Shown here: positions 1-5,886 of the stretch, piece by piece
Layout of the letters: each line of letters begins with the position of its first letter
Position numbering within the stretch: position 1 is the first letter of the stretch
Origin: Deinococcus sp.
Lineage (GTDB): Bacteria; Deinococcota; Deinococci; Deinococcales; Deinococcaceae
DNA: 6,199 nucleotides
Direction: 5' to 3'
Assembly: GCA_028287665.1 (NCBI GenBank)
Contig: JAQBPF010000215.1
Location: 1-6,199 of the forward strand
Notes under the pieces: generated by a model
What the model saw: the letters and a program-made list of their open reading frames with translations, nothing else
Database searches by the model: none
Told to the model about the DNA's origin: nothing
Position numbers and translations under genes: made by a program

Positions 1-1251
<1,251 letters not shown>

Positions 1252-1252
1252 G

Positions 1253-1284
1253 GACGGCCTAAGGATCTAGGGAGATGGGCCGTC
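1253..1284 (+). terminator. Possible hairpin after ilvD
   Basis: GACGGCC (1253-1259) pairs perfectly with GGCCGTC (1278-1284) across an 18-nt loop, starting 2 nt after the ilvD stop codon. No T-run follows, only TATCTG, so this is a weak candidate for an intrinsic terminator. It could instead stabilise the mRNA 3' end. Confidence 0.3.
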
Positions 1285-1316
1285 TATCTGCGGGTAGGCG
1301 GCCTGCTTGTTTAGGC

Positions 1317-1322
1317 TAGGCT
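1317..1322 (+). promoter_or_regulatory. Leaderless -10 box of mrr
   Basis: TAGGCT fits the TANNNT -10 pattern and lies exactly 6 nt upstream of the mrr ATG (1329). There is no Shine-Dalgarno beyond a GGGG at 1323-1326 that is too close to the ATG. This spacing is typical of leaderless genes in Deinococcus, where transcription starts at or next to the start codon. A second, overlapping TAGGCT lies at 1312-1317. No convincing -35 is visible at 17 nt spacing. Confidence 0.5.
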
Positions 1323-1328
1323 GGGGCA

Positions 1329-2243
1329 ATGGCTGTTCCGGATTATCAATCGCTGATGCGCCCTCTTCTGGAAGCCGTGCAAGACGGCACGACACATGTG
1401 ATGCGCGAGGTTGCTAGTCATGTGGCGGCCACACTCGGTCTAAGCGATTCAGACCTACAGGAATTGCTCCCCAGCGGCAAACAGACCATCTATAAAAACC
1501 GGATTGGGTGGGCCAAAACCTATCTGACCAAAGCACAAGTCCTGGCCACAGAAACACGCGGGACTGTCAAAATCACCACGCGAGGGCAGGAGCTTTTGGC
1601 ACGAATTCCTGGCCGAATCGTCCAACGTGATTTAGAGATTTACCCGGAGTTTATGGCCTTCAAAGCGGCAGGCCAATCCCAAACGACACAGACTGCCACA
1701 CCAGCGCCGGATGACATTCCTTCGGTGACCTCACCCGAAGAACAACTGGCAACGCTCTACAGTCAACTTCTCAGCTCGCTGGCCGATGAGTTGCTGAGCC
1801 AAGTCATGCAGATTTCACCCCAACAATTTGAGCGCTTGGTGGTGGAAGTGTTGGTCTCTATGGGTTACGGCGGCAGCGTCCGGGACGCTGGGCAAGCCCT
1901 GGGCCGCAGCGGTGACAACGGCATTGACGGCATGATCAAGCAAGACCCGTTGGGGCTAGACCGGGTGTATCTGCAAGCCAAAAAATGGCAGAACACGGTG
2001 CATAGCCCGGAGATCAGAACCTTCGCCGGAAGCCTGACATATCACCGCGCCAGCAAAGGCGTATTTCTGACCACATCCAGCTTTAGCGAGGGAGCTAAAC
2101 AAACAGCGGCTCAAATTGGAAACATTATTTTAATTGACGGGCACATGCTTGCCAGTCTGATGATTGACTACGGCGTAGGAGTGTTGACCCGAGAAACATA
2201 CAAGATTCGTCGCGTGGACAGCGAATATTTCGAAGAGCTGTGA
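1329..2243 (+). CDS. mrr: Mrr-type restriction endonuclease (type IV-like)
   Basis: Mrr-family nucleases cut foreign, usually modified, DNA with a PD-(D/E)xK-type catalytic domain. The 304-residue product has the two-part Mrr layout. Residues ~1-115 form the N-terminal Mrr_N winged-helix-like domain (MRPLLEAVQDG; LPSGKQTIYKNRIGWAKTYL; ITTRGQELL). A Thr/Pro-rich linker covers ~116-135. The catalytic domain runs ~160-304 with QQFERLVVEVLVSMGY (Glu168), GDNGIDG (Asp196, Asp200), YLQAKKW (Gln216, Lys218) and IILIDGHMLASLM. The Asp200...Gln216-x-Lys218 set matches the family's active site, so the enzyme looks intact, and the length equals that of E. coli Mrr. No methylase or specificity subunit is next to it, as expected for a lone type IV enzyme. 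It converges on the acyl-CoA dehydrogenase gene with 3 nt between stops. Parts of the gene are clearly less GC-rich (about 42-48% in some 60-nt stretches) than its neighbours, suggesting acquisition by transfer. Target specificity cannot be read from the sequence. Confidence 0.93.
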   Translation: MAVPDYQSLMRPLLEAVQDGTTHVMREVASHVAATLGLSDSDLQELLPSGKQTIYKNRIGWAKTYLTKAQVLATETRGTVKITTRGQELLARIPGRIVQRDLEIYPEFMAFKAAGQSQTTQTATPAPDDIPSVTSPEEQLATLYSQLLSSLADELLSQVMQISPQQFERLVVEVLVSMGYGGSVRDAGQALGRSGDNGIDGMIKQDPLGLDRVYLQAKKWQNTVHSPEIRTFAGSLTYHRASKGVFLTTSSFSEGAKQTAAQIGNIILIDGHMLASLMIDYGVGVLTRETYKIRRVDSEYFEEL

Positions 2244-2246
2244 GCC

Positions 2247-3437
2247 TCACCCACCCAATTCCTTAAACACGGCCCGACTGATCACCAACTGCTGAATTTC
2301 GCTCGTGCCTTCGTAAATTTCCGTGACTTTGGCGTCGCGGTACAGCCTCTCTACGGGGTAATCGCGGCTGTAGCCGTTGCCGCCGAATATCTGGATGGCG
2401 TCGCGGCTACAGTTCACGGCGGCGTCACTGGCGAGCAGCTTGGCAATGCTGGCCTCTTTGCCGTAGGGCTGGCCCGCGTCCTTCAGCCACGCGGCTTTGA
2501 GGGCCACCATCCGGGCGGCTTCGGTATGGGCGGCCATCTGCGCGATCTTGAACGACACGCCTTCAAATTCGCTGATGCGTTTGCCGAACTGCTCGCGCTC
2601 CAGGGCGTAGCGGGCGGCATGTTCTAAGGCGCTACGGGCAATGCCTAGAGCCTGCATGGCAATGCCGATGCGCCCTGCATCCAGGCTCGCCAGCGCGATA
2701 ATCAGGCCCTGGCCTTCCTCGCCAATCAGTTGATCTGTGCCCACGCGCACGCCATCAAAATTGACGGTGGTGGTGTGGGCGGCGTGCAGGCCCAGTTTTT
2801 CTTCAGGCTTGCCGAAGCTGAGGCCGGGGGCGTCGTGCGGCACCACAAAGCAGCTTACGCCGCGTGCTCCTGCGCCGCCTGTGCGGGCCATCACGAGGTA
2901 AGTGTGGGCCTGCCCGCCGCTGGTAATCCACGCCTTGCTGCCGTTCAGAATCCAGCCGCCCGCACCATTGGCGCCGCCGTCGGCTTCAGCCTTCAGGCGC
3001 AGGCTGGCGGCGTCACTGCCCGCGCCGGGTTCGGTCAGGCAAAACGCGCCGATATGCTGTCCAGTGGCCAGCGGACGCAAATACTGCTCGCGCTGGGCGT
3101 CGGTGCCGTAGCGCAAAATCATCTGTTCGGGCAGGCCGTTCTGCACGCTGACGATCACAGCCACGCTGGCATCAGCCGCCGCAATTTCTTCCAGGCACAG
3201 GGCGTAAGTCACGCTGTCCAGCCCCGCACCGCCCCATTCTTCGGGCACGGTGGCCCCCATCAGGCCCAGGTCGGCCAACCCGCGCAACTGCTCATGCGGA
3301 TATTCGCCGCTGCGGTCGAACTCGGCGGCTTTGGGCGCAATCTCAGCGCGGCAATATTCGCGCACGTGCTGCACGATCATGCGCTGCTCATCCGATAAGG
3401 CAAACGACATGCCGGGGGCGGCCAGGGTGGCGGTCAT
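2247..3437 (-). CDS. Acyl-CoA dehydrogenase (short-chain type)
   Basis: This FAD flavoenzyme oxidises acyl-CoA to trans-2-enoyl-CoA in fatty-acid or branched-chain amino-acid breakdown and passes electrons to electron-transfer flavoprotein. The 396 residues include all three family domains. The N-terminal helical domain (~10-125) begins FALSDEQRMIVQHVREYC. The middle beta domain (~126-235) carries CLTEPGAGSDAAS (133-145) and NGSKAWITSGG. The C-terminal helical domain (~240-396) carries ALEREQFGKRISEF and the signature run QIFGGNGYSRDYPVERLYRD followed by IYEGTSEIQ, in which Glu376 is the expected catalytic base at the butyryl-/short-chain position. Substrate chain length cannot be settled from sequence. 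The start is ATG at 3437-3435; Met10 is an alternative, but only the first ATG has a -10-like TAGCCT 6 nt upstream. No Shine-Dalgarno is present, so the gene is probably leaderless and monocistronic. Confidence 0.95.
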   Translation of the reverse strand: MTATLAAPGMSFALSDEQRMIVQHVREYCRAEIAPKAAEFDRSGEYPHEQLRGLADLGLMGATVPEEWGGAGLDSVTYALCLEEIAAADASVAVIVSVQNGLPEQMILRYGTDAQREQYLRPLATGQHIGAFCLTEPGAGSDAASLRLKAEADGGANGAGGWILNGSKAWITSGGQAHTYLVMARTGGAGARGVSCFVVPHDAPGLSFGKPEEKLGLHAAHTTTVNFDGVRVGTDQLIGEEGQGLIIALASLDAGRIGIAMQALGIARSALEHAARYALEREQFGKRISEFEGVSFKIAQMAAHTEAARMVALKAAWLKDAGQPYGKEASIAKLLASDAAVNCSRDAIQIFGGNGYSRDYPVERLYRDAKVTEIYEGTSEIQQLVISRAVFKELGG

Positions 3438-3443
3438 GGGTGC

Positions 3444-3449
3444 AGGCTA
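3444..3449 (-). promoter_or_regulatory. Leaderless -10 box of acyl-CoA dehydrogenase gene
   Basis: On the minus strand TAGCCT (TANNNT) is followed by 6 nt (GCACCC) and the ATG of the acyl-CoA dehydrogenase. There is no purine-rich ribosome binding site. The layout is the same as at mrr, with nearly the same hexamer (TAGGCT there). No clear -35 is seen. Confidence 0.5.
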
Positions 3450-3506
3450 CCAAACGAGCGTTAGGGAGACAGTGAGGGGGATGGGGCGGTTGGGTTGAAG
3501 TGCGGT

Positions 3507-3530
3507 CTAAGGGTCTGAGGGTTTAAGGAG
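3507..3530 (+). repeat. Degenerate octamer tandem repeat, copy 1
   Basis: Three consecutive octamers, CTAAGGGT, CTGAGGGT and TTAAGGAG, have an 8-nt period. The same unit recurs at 5740-5763 on the same strand and at 5837-5860 inverted. The 14-mer AGGGTCTGAGGGTT (3510-3523) is found exactly, as its reverse complement, at 5839-5852. Confidence 0.7.
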
Positions 3531-3588
3531 AGGCAATCGCTTCGCTCACTCACCCCCTCTGCTGGCGCAGCTCTGCGAGTCCCCAACC

Positions 3589-3611
3589 CTCCCCCCTCAA
3601 GGGTGGGGGAG
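3589..3611. repeat. C-run/G-run hairpin
   Basis: CTCCCCC (3589-3595) pairs with GGGGGAG (3605-3611) around a 9-nt loop that itself contains CTCAAGGG. It is a very stable GC stem with no T-run on either side, so it is more likely part of a repeat element than an intrinsic terminator. It lies just inside the left arm of the inverted repeat. Confidence 0.5.
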
Positions 3612-3727
3612 CTAACACCGCCGCCCTCAATCGCTTCCGCCCAAATGCGTGTGAGGCTCCAAGGTGCGTGCAACGCGCGGGCCAATTCCATTTCGGAATG
3701 AAGTGGCGATTCCGGTTCGGATGAACG

Positions 3728-3750
3728 AAAAAGCCGCGTCTGGACGCGAC
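3728..3750 (-). terminator. Intrinsic terminator, minus strand
   Basis: Read on the minus strand, GTCGCGT (3750-3744) pairs with ACGCGGC (3739-3733) around the tetraloop CCAG, giving 7 pairs with one G-U wobble, followed at once by TTTTT (3732-3728). It lies about 120 nt downstream of the stop of the minus-strand gene at 3872-4120 and would end that transcript before the acyl-CoA dehydrogenase gene. Confidence 0.65.
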
Positions 3751-3871
3751 AAGATCAATCCTGCCGAGCGGACTCGCAGAGCTGCAAAGCAGAGCGACGA
3801 ACTCCCCTGACTCTTTTGGGGGCGGGGGCTGGGGGAAGGCGTGGCAGCAATTCAGCCAACCTCCCTCTAAC

Positions 3872-4120
3872 TCACCCCGCCAACACCCGCGCCAACTCCT
3901 CCTCAATCCCCCGCCCCCGCCACCCCGACTCTATAAACTCGGCCTCTCCCCCATCCCAGCGCACAAAAGCGCCGATGACGGCCCCGCCCGCAATCGCCAG
4001 GGCAGCGGCGGTCAATTGGGGGAGCGGCGCGGCAGGCAGCATCCGGGCAACGGCGTTGCGCAGAGTGTGAGACAGGGGCAGGGGCGGGCGGGTCACACGG
4101 ACGCGGGCAGGCAAAGACAC
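3872..4120 (-). CDS. Small protein of unknown function (82 aa)
   Basis: I do not recognise this protein. It is read from GTG (4120-4118) to TGA (3874-3872). The N-terminal third is basic and Pro-rich (ARVRVTRPPLPLSHTLRNAV). A small-residue hydrophobic stretch follows at ~37-53 (TAAALAIAGGAVIGAFV), which could be a membrane segment or a buried beta hairpin. The C-terminus is acidic, then helix-like (GGEAEFIES; IEEELARVL). Third codon positions are strongly G/C, especially in the first two thirds, which supports real coding. There is no Shine-Dalgarno, but TACACT lies 7 nt upstream of the GTG, consistent with leaderless translation. A terminator follows at 3750-3728. The gene is divergent from the small membrane-protein gene at 4241. 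Confidence 0.6.
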   Translation of the reverse strand: MSLPARVRVTRPPLPLSHTLRNAVARMLPAAPLPQLTAAALAIAGGAVIGAFVRWDGGEAEFIESGWRGRGIEEELARVLAG

Positions 4121-4124
4121 GCGG

Positions 4125-4138
4125 GCCAGTGTACTGGC
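4125..4138 (-). promoter_or_regulatory. -10 box within a palindrome, divergent spacer
   Basis: On the minus strand TACACT (4133-4128) fits TANNNT and lies 7 nt upstream of the GTG at 4120. It sits inside the inverted repeat GCCAGT-GT-ACTGGC (4125-4138, 6-nt perfect arms). A palindrome covering the -10 is the geometry expected of a repressor operator, but the match may be chance. No -35 is evident. Confidence 0.4.
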
Positions 4139-4195
4139 TGACGGCCTTCAGCGGCAGAAGTCAGGGGTTTTCACCCTATTCCCACTGGGCTTGAT

Positions 4196-4201
4196 TACAA
4201 T
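4196..4201 (+). promoter_or_regulatory. Strong -10 box upstream of small membrane-protein gene
   Basis: TACAAT differs from the TATAAT consensus at one position. It lies 7 nt upstream of an ATG at 4209 (leaderless spacing) and 39 nt upstream of the GTG at 4241. A -35 is not convincing. It most likely drives the plus-strand gene; what is translated first from it is discussed under the gene and in the findings. Confidence 0.5.
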
Positions 4202-4240
4202 GCACCAAATGAAGGTTTCGTCAGAATTGCTGGGGGTCTG

Positions 4241-4492
4241 GTGCGCATTGTTGCGTGGATACTGAGCCTCTTGTTGGTGGTGTTCGCGCTGGCGCTGGCT
4301 GCCCTCACACTGGGCGCTTTTGCAGCGCTGAGTGCAGGTGCGCCGCTGTGGTTGCGCTCGGTGGGCAGTCTGGAAAGTGCCATGAGCAGTGGGCTGGGCT
4401 GGGCCGAGGTGCCGCAATTTACGCGGGCACTGACTCTGGCGGTGCTGACCAGTGCCGTCGCTGCCCTGGGGGCTTACATCAAGCCCCGCTGA
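4241..4492 (+). CDS. Small two-helix membrane protein, LapA-like start
   Basis: The 83-residue product begins MRIVAWILSLLLVVFALALA, giving a first hydrophobic helix at ~4-30. A polar segment with one Glu pair region (SVGSLESAMSSGLGWAEVPQF) follows, then a second hydrophobic segment ~62-79 (ALTLAVLTSAVAALGAYI), ending in KPR. It should be an inner-membrane protein with two spans and a short loop. The opening resembles LapA/DUF1049-type small membrane proteins, but the family's Asn after the first helix is absent, so I assign no function. The GTG start has only a GGGGG (4232-4236) with a 4-nt gap as ribosome binding site. No other in-frame start exists upstream. A leaderless ATG at 4209 in another frame would enter this frame if one G were added to the G-run, giving 94 residues. 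Confidence 0.65.
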   Translation: MRIVAWILSLLLVVFALALAALTLGAFAALSAGAPLWLRSVGSLESAMSSGLGWAEVPQFTRALTLAVLTSAVAALGAYIKPR

Positions 4493-4661
4493 ATTGATTC
4501 ATCAACCCAGCAGCAGAAACAAAAGATTGAAGGCAAATTTTGATTGAATGAGCCGCGATTTAAGCTCTCCTCATGCCCCGTGATAGCATGACAGGGTTTT
4601 GCGCCCCGTCAGGATGTTAAGCCTGCGCTGGGCTTCCCCAATTGGGAACCGGAGGAAATGC
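4493..4661 (+). promoter_or_regulatory. Upstream region of mreB with extended -10
   Basis: The relatively AT-rich spacer ahead of mreB contains TGATAGCAT (4581-4589), an extended -10 of the TGnTANNNT type, predicting a transcript start near 4596 and a ~66-nt leader. Further up are a TTGAT/ATCAA inverted repeat (4494-4505), a GATTGAA direct repeat (4525-4531 and 4542-4548) and a second TANNNT (TAAGCT, 4561-4566). No good -35 is found at 17 nt. GGAGG at 4651-4655 is the ribosome binding site, 6 nt before the GTG at 4662. Confidence 0.4.
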
Positions 4662-5702
4662 GTGCGGTTGTCTGAAGATATTGGCATTGATCTGGGAACG
4701 GCGACGTTCCTTATTTACAGCAAGACCCGTGGTTTGGTACTGCAAGAACCCAGCGTGATCGCCATGACACGCGACAGCAAGCAGGTCAAAGCGGTGGGCG
4801 AGGAGGCTTACCGCATGATCGGGCGCACGCCGGGCGGAATCGTGGCGGTGCGGCCCATCAAGGACGGCGTGATTGCCGACGAAGGCCTGACCGAGAAGAT
4901 GATCACCATGTTCCTGCAAAAAGTGCAGGGCAATGCCGGACGTCTGTTCGGGTTCAAGCCTCAACTGATGGTGGGGGTGCCCAGCAACGTCAGCGATGTG
5001 GAAAAACGCGCCGTGCTGCGGGCTGCCCTGAACTCCAATGCCAAACGCGCCTTCCTGATCGAGGAACCGTTGGCCGCCGCAATCGGCGCGGGTCTGAAGA
5101 TTGCCGAGCCGATCGGCAGCATGGTCGTGGATATTGGCGGCGGCAGTACCGATGTGGCCGTGATTTCTCTGGGCGGCATCGTGGTCAGCGAATCCATGCG
5201 GATCGCGGGCAACGAGTTCGATGAAAGCATCATCCGCTATGTGCGCCGCAAGCATAACGTGCTGATCGGTGAGCGTACCGCCGAGGAAATCAAGGTGAAA
5301 GTGGGCGCAGCCATGCTGCTGAACGACGGCGAGAGCCTGACCGCCGAAGTGCGCGGGCGCGATCTGGTCAACGGCCTCCCCAAAACCATTTCGCTGGACA
5401 GCCACGACGTGGTGGAAGCCCTGTCGGAACCCGTCTCCAAAATCGTGGACTGCGTAAAGCGCGTGCTGGAAATCACGCCGCCCGAACTGGTCAGCGACAT
5501 TATCGACCGGGGCATCGTGATGACGGGCGGCGGCAGCCTGCTCCGCAACTTTGATGAACTGCTGCGTCAGACCACCGGGATTCCTGTGGCTGTGGCCGAA
5601 AATGCGGTAGAAGCCGTCGCCGTAGGCACAGGCATGGCGCTGGAAATGATTCCGGTGCTGGGCGACAGCCTGGTGTCCAGCGACAACTACTTGCGCCGCT
5701 GA
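4662..5702 (+). CDS. mreB: Rod shape-determining protein, MreB/Mbl family
   Basis: MreB is the bacterial actin homologue that forms membrane-bound filaments and guides elongasome peptidoglycan synthesis. The 346-residue product has the normal length. Motifs: phosphate 1 IGIDLGTATFLIY (7-19); GVPSNVSDVEKRAV in domain IA; RLFGF (94-98), whose Leu-Phe matches the family's hydrophobic membrane-insertion loop; EEPLAAAIGAG (134-144) with the ATP-hydrolysis Glu; phosphate 2 VVDIGGGSTDVAVISLGG (155-172); and the adenosine motif GIVMTGGGSLL (284-294). I choose GTG 4662 (MRLSEDIGIDLG): GGAGG lies 6 nt upstream, and MreBs start just before this motif. The open frame extends up to TTG 4599, but those 21 extra residues are not family-like. 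An out-of-frame ATG at 4658 is too close to the Shine-Dalgarno and stops after five codons. No mreC or mreD follows; a strong terminator does. It could equally be named mbl. Confidence 0.95.
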   Translation: MRLSEDIGIDLGTATFLIYSKTRGLVLQEPSVIAMTRDSKQVKAVGEEAYRMIGRTPGGIVAVRPIKDGVIADEGLTEKMITMFLQKVQGNAGRLFGFKPQLMVGVPSNVSDVEKRAVLRAALNSNAKRAFLIEEPLAAAIGAGLKIAEPIGSMVVDIGGGSTDVAVISLGGIVVSESMRIAGNEFDESIIRYVRRKHNVLIGERTAEEIKVKVGAAMLLNDGESLTAEVRGRDLVNGLPKTISLDSHDVVEALSEPVSKIVDCVKRVLEITPPELVSDIIDRGIVMTGGGSLLRNFDELLRQTTGIPVAVAENAVEAVAVGTGMALEMIPVLGDSLVSSDNYLRR

Positions 5703-5739
5703 ACAGCGACATACAGTGCTGCGTTTCAAGAGCAAGCGC

Positions 5740-5763
5740 CTAAGGGTTTAAGGATTTTAGAGC
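5740..5763 (+). repeat. Degenerate octamer tandem repeat, copy 2
   Basis: CTAAGGGT, TTAAGGAT and TTTAGAGC form three octamers, the last degraded, with the same 8-nt period as at 3507-3530. It lies between the mreB stop and the mreB terminator. Confidence 0.55.
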
Positions 5764-5768
5764 GAGAA

Positions 5769-5807
5769 GTGGGCGCGGGCCGGATAAGATGGCTGCGCCC
5801 GCTTTTT
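5769..5807 (+). terminator. Intrinsic terminator after mreB
   Basis: GTGGGCGC (5769-5776) pairs with GCGCCCGC (5795-5802), 8 pairs with one G-U wobble, around an 18-nt loop, and is followed directly by TTTTT (5803-5807). It lies 66 nt after the mreB stop codon and should separate mreB from fabZ. Confidence 0.8.
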
Positions 5808-5833
5808 GGCTCAGGCTGCCTCCTCTGTACTTT
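5806..5833 (+). promoter_or_regulatory. Possible fabZ promoter
   Basis: TTGGCT (5806-5811) and TACTTT (5828-5833) are separated by 16 nt, just after the mreB terminator, predicting a start near 5840 and a leader of about 47 nt. Both boxes are imperfect. Some promoter is expected here because the terminator upstream should stop readthrough from mreB. Confidence 0.3.
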
Positions 5834-5836
5834 TGC

Positions 5837-5860
5837 CTAACCCTCAGACCCTAACCCCTC
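5837..5860 (-). repeat. Degenerate octamer tandem repeat, copy 3 (inverted)
   Basis: The minus strand reads TTAGGGTC TGAGGGTT AGG, the inverted form of the octamer family at 3507 and 5740. It shares an exact 14-mer with copy 1 (5839-5852 against 3510-3523). It falls in the leader or promoter region of fabZ. Confidence 0.65.
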
Positions 5861-5886
5861 ACCGCCTTCCGCCCCACAGGAGCCAC

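Larger units (their letters stand above)
3557..3794. repeat. Long imperfect inverted repeat
   Basis: The arms are 3557-3582 and 3770-3794. The inner 15 nt are exact reverse complements (CAGCTCTGCGAGTCC at 3568-3582, GGACTCGCAGAGCTG at 3770-3784). The outer 7 nt also match (CTCTGCT at 3557-3563, AGCAGAG at 3788-3794), with GGCG versus TTG between. The inside is 187 nt and encodes no obvious protein. This could be two opposed copies of an intergenic repeat or the ends of a small non-autonomous element. No target-site duplication could be identified. Confidence 0.65.
3438..3871. other. Repeat-rich non-coding spacer
   Basis: This 434-nt spacer separates the acyl-CoA dehydrogenase gene from the downstream end of the small minus-strand gene. 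It contains octamer repeats (3507-3530), a long imperfect inverted repeat (arms 3557-3582 and 3770-3794), a C/G-run hairpin (3589-3611), an imperfect direct repeat pair (3685-3702 and 3709-3726), a minus-strand terminator (3728-3750) and three runs of five G (3818-3835). Two minus-strand reading frames cross it but look like translated repeats (Pro/Gly/Ser-rich, no recognisable domain), so I call no gene here. Confidence 0.7.

Noticed and set aside
2240..2250. GTGAGcCTCAC palindrome covering both convergent stop codons as a bidirectional terminator
   Set aside because: Five-base arms with a 1-nt centre cannot form a useful hairpin, and no T-runs flank it.
2730..3398. Plus-strand open frame opposite the acyl-CoA dehydrogenase
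   Set aside because: Antisense shadow of a clearly conserved gene, Ala/Gly/His-rich, with no domain.
3531..3640. CAATCGCTTC direct repeat (3534-3543 and 3628-3637) as a target-site duplication
   Set aside because: The two copies do not flank the inverted-repeat arms (one lies outside, the other inside), so they cannot be its duplication.
3461..3906. Two minus-strand open frames in the spacer (3461-3691 and 3550-3906)
   Set aside because: They run through the octamer, the inverted repeat and the terminator. The products are low-complexity translations of repeats, with no supporting -10 or Shine-Dalgarno.
4148..4417. Minus-strand open frames opposite the small membrane protein
   Set aside because: Gln/Arg/His/Ala-rich shadows; the plus frame gives a coherent two-helix membrane protein.
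4617..5735. Long open frame (372 codons) on the minus strand opposite mreB
   Set aside because: It is a shadow of the GC-rich mreB gene: His/Gln/Ala-rich, with no domain, and the plus strand encodes an unmistakable MreB.
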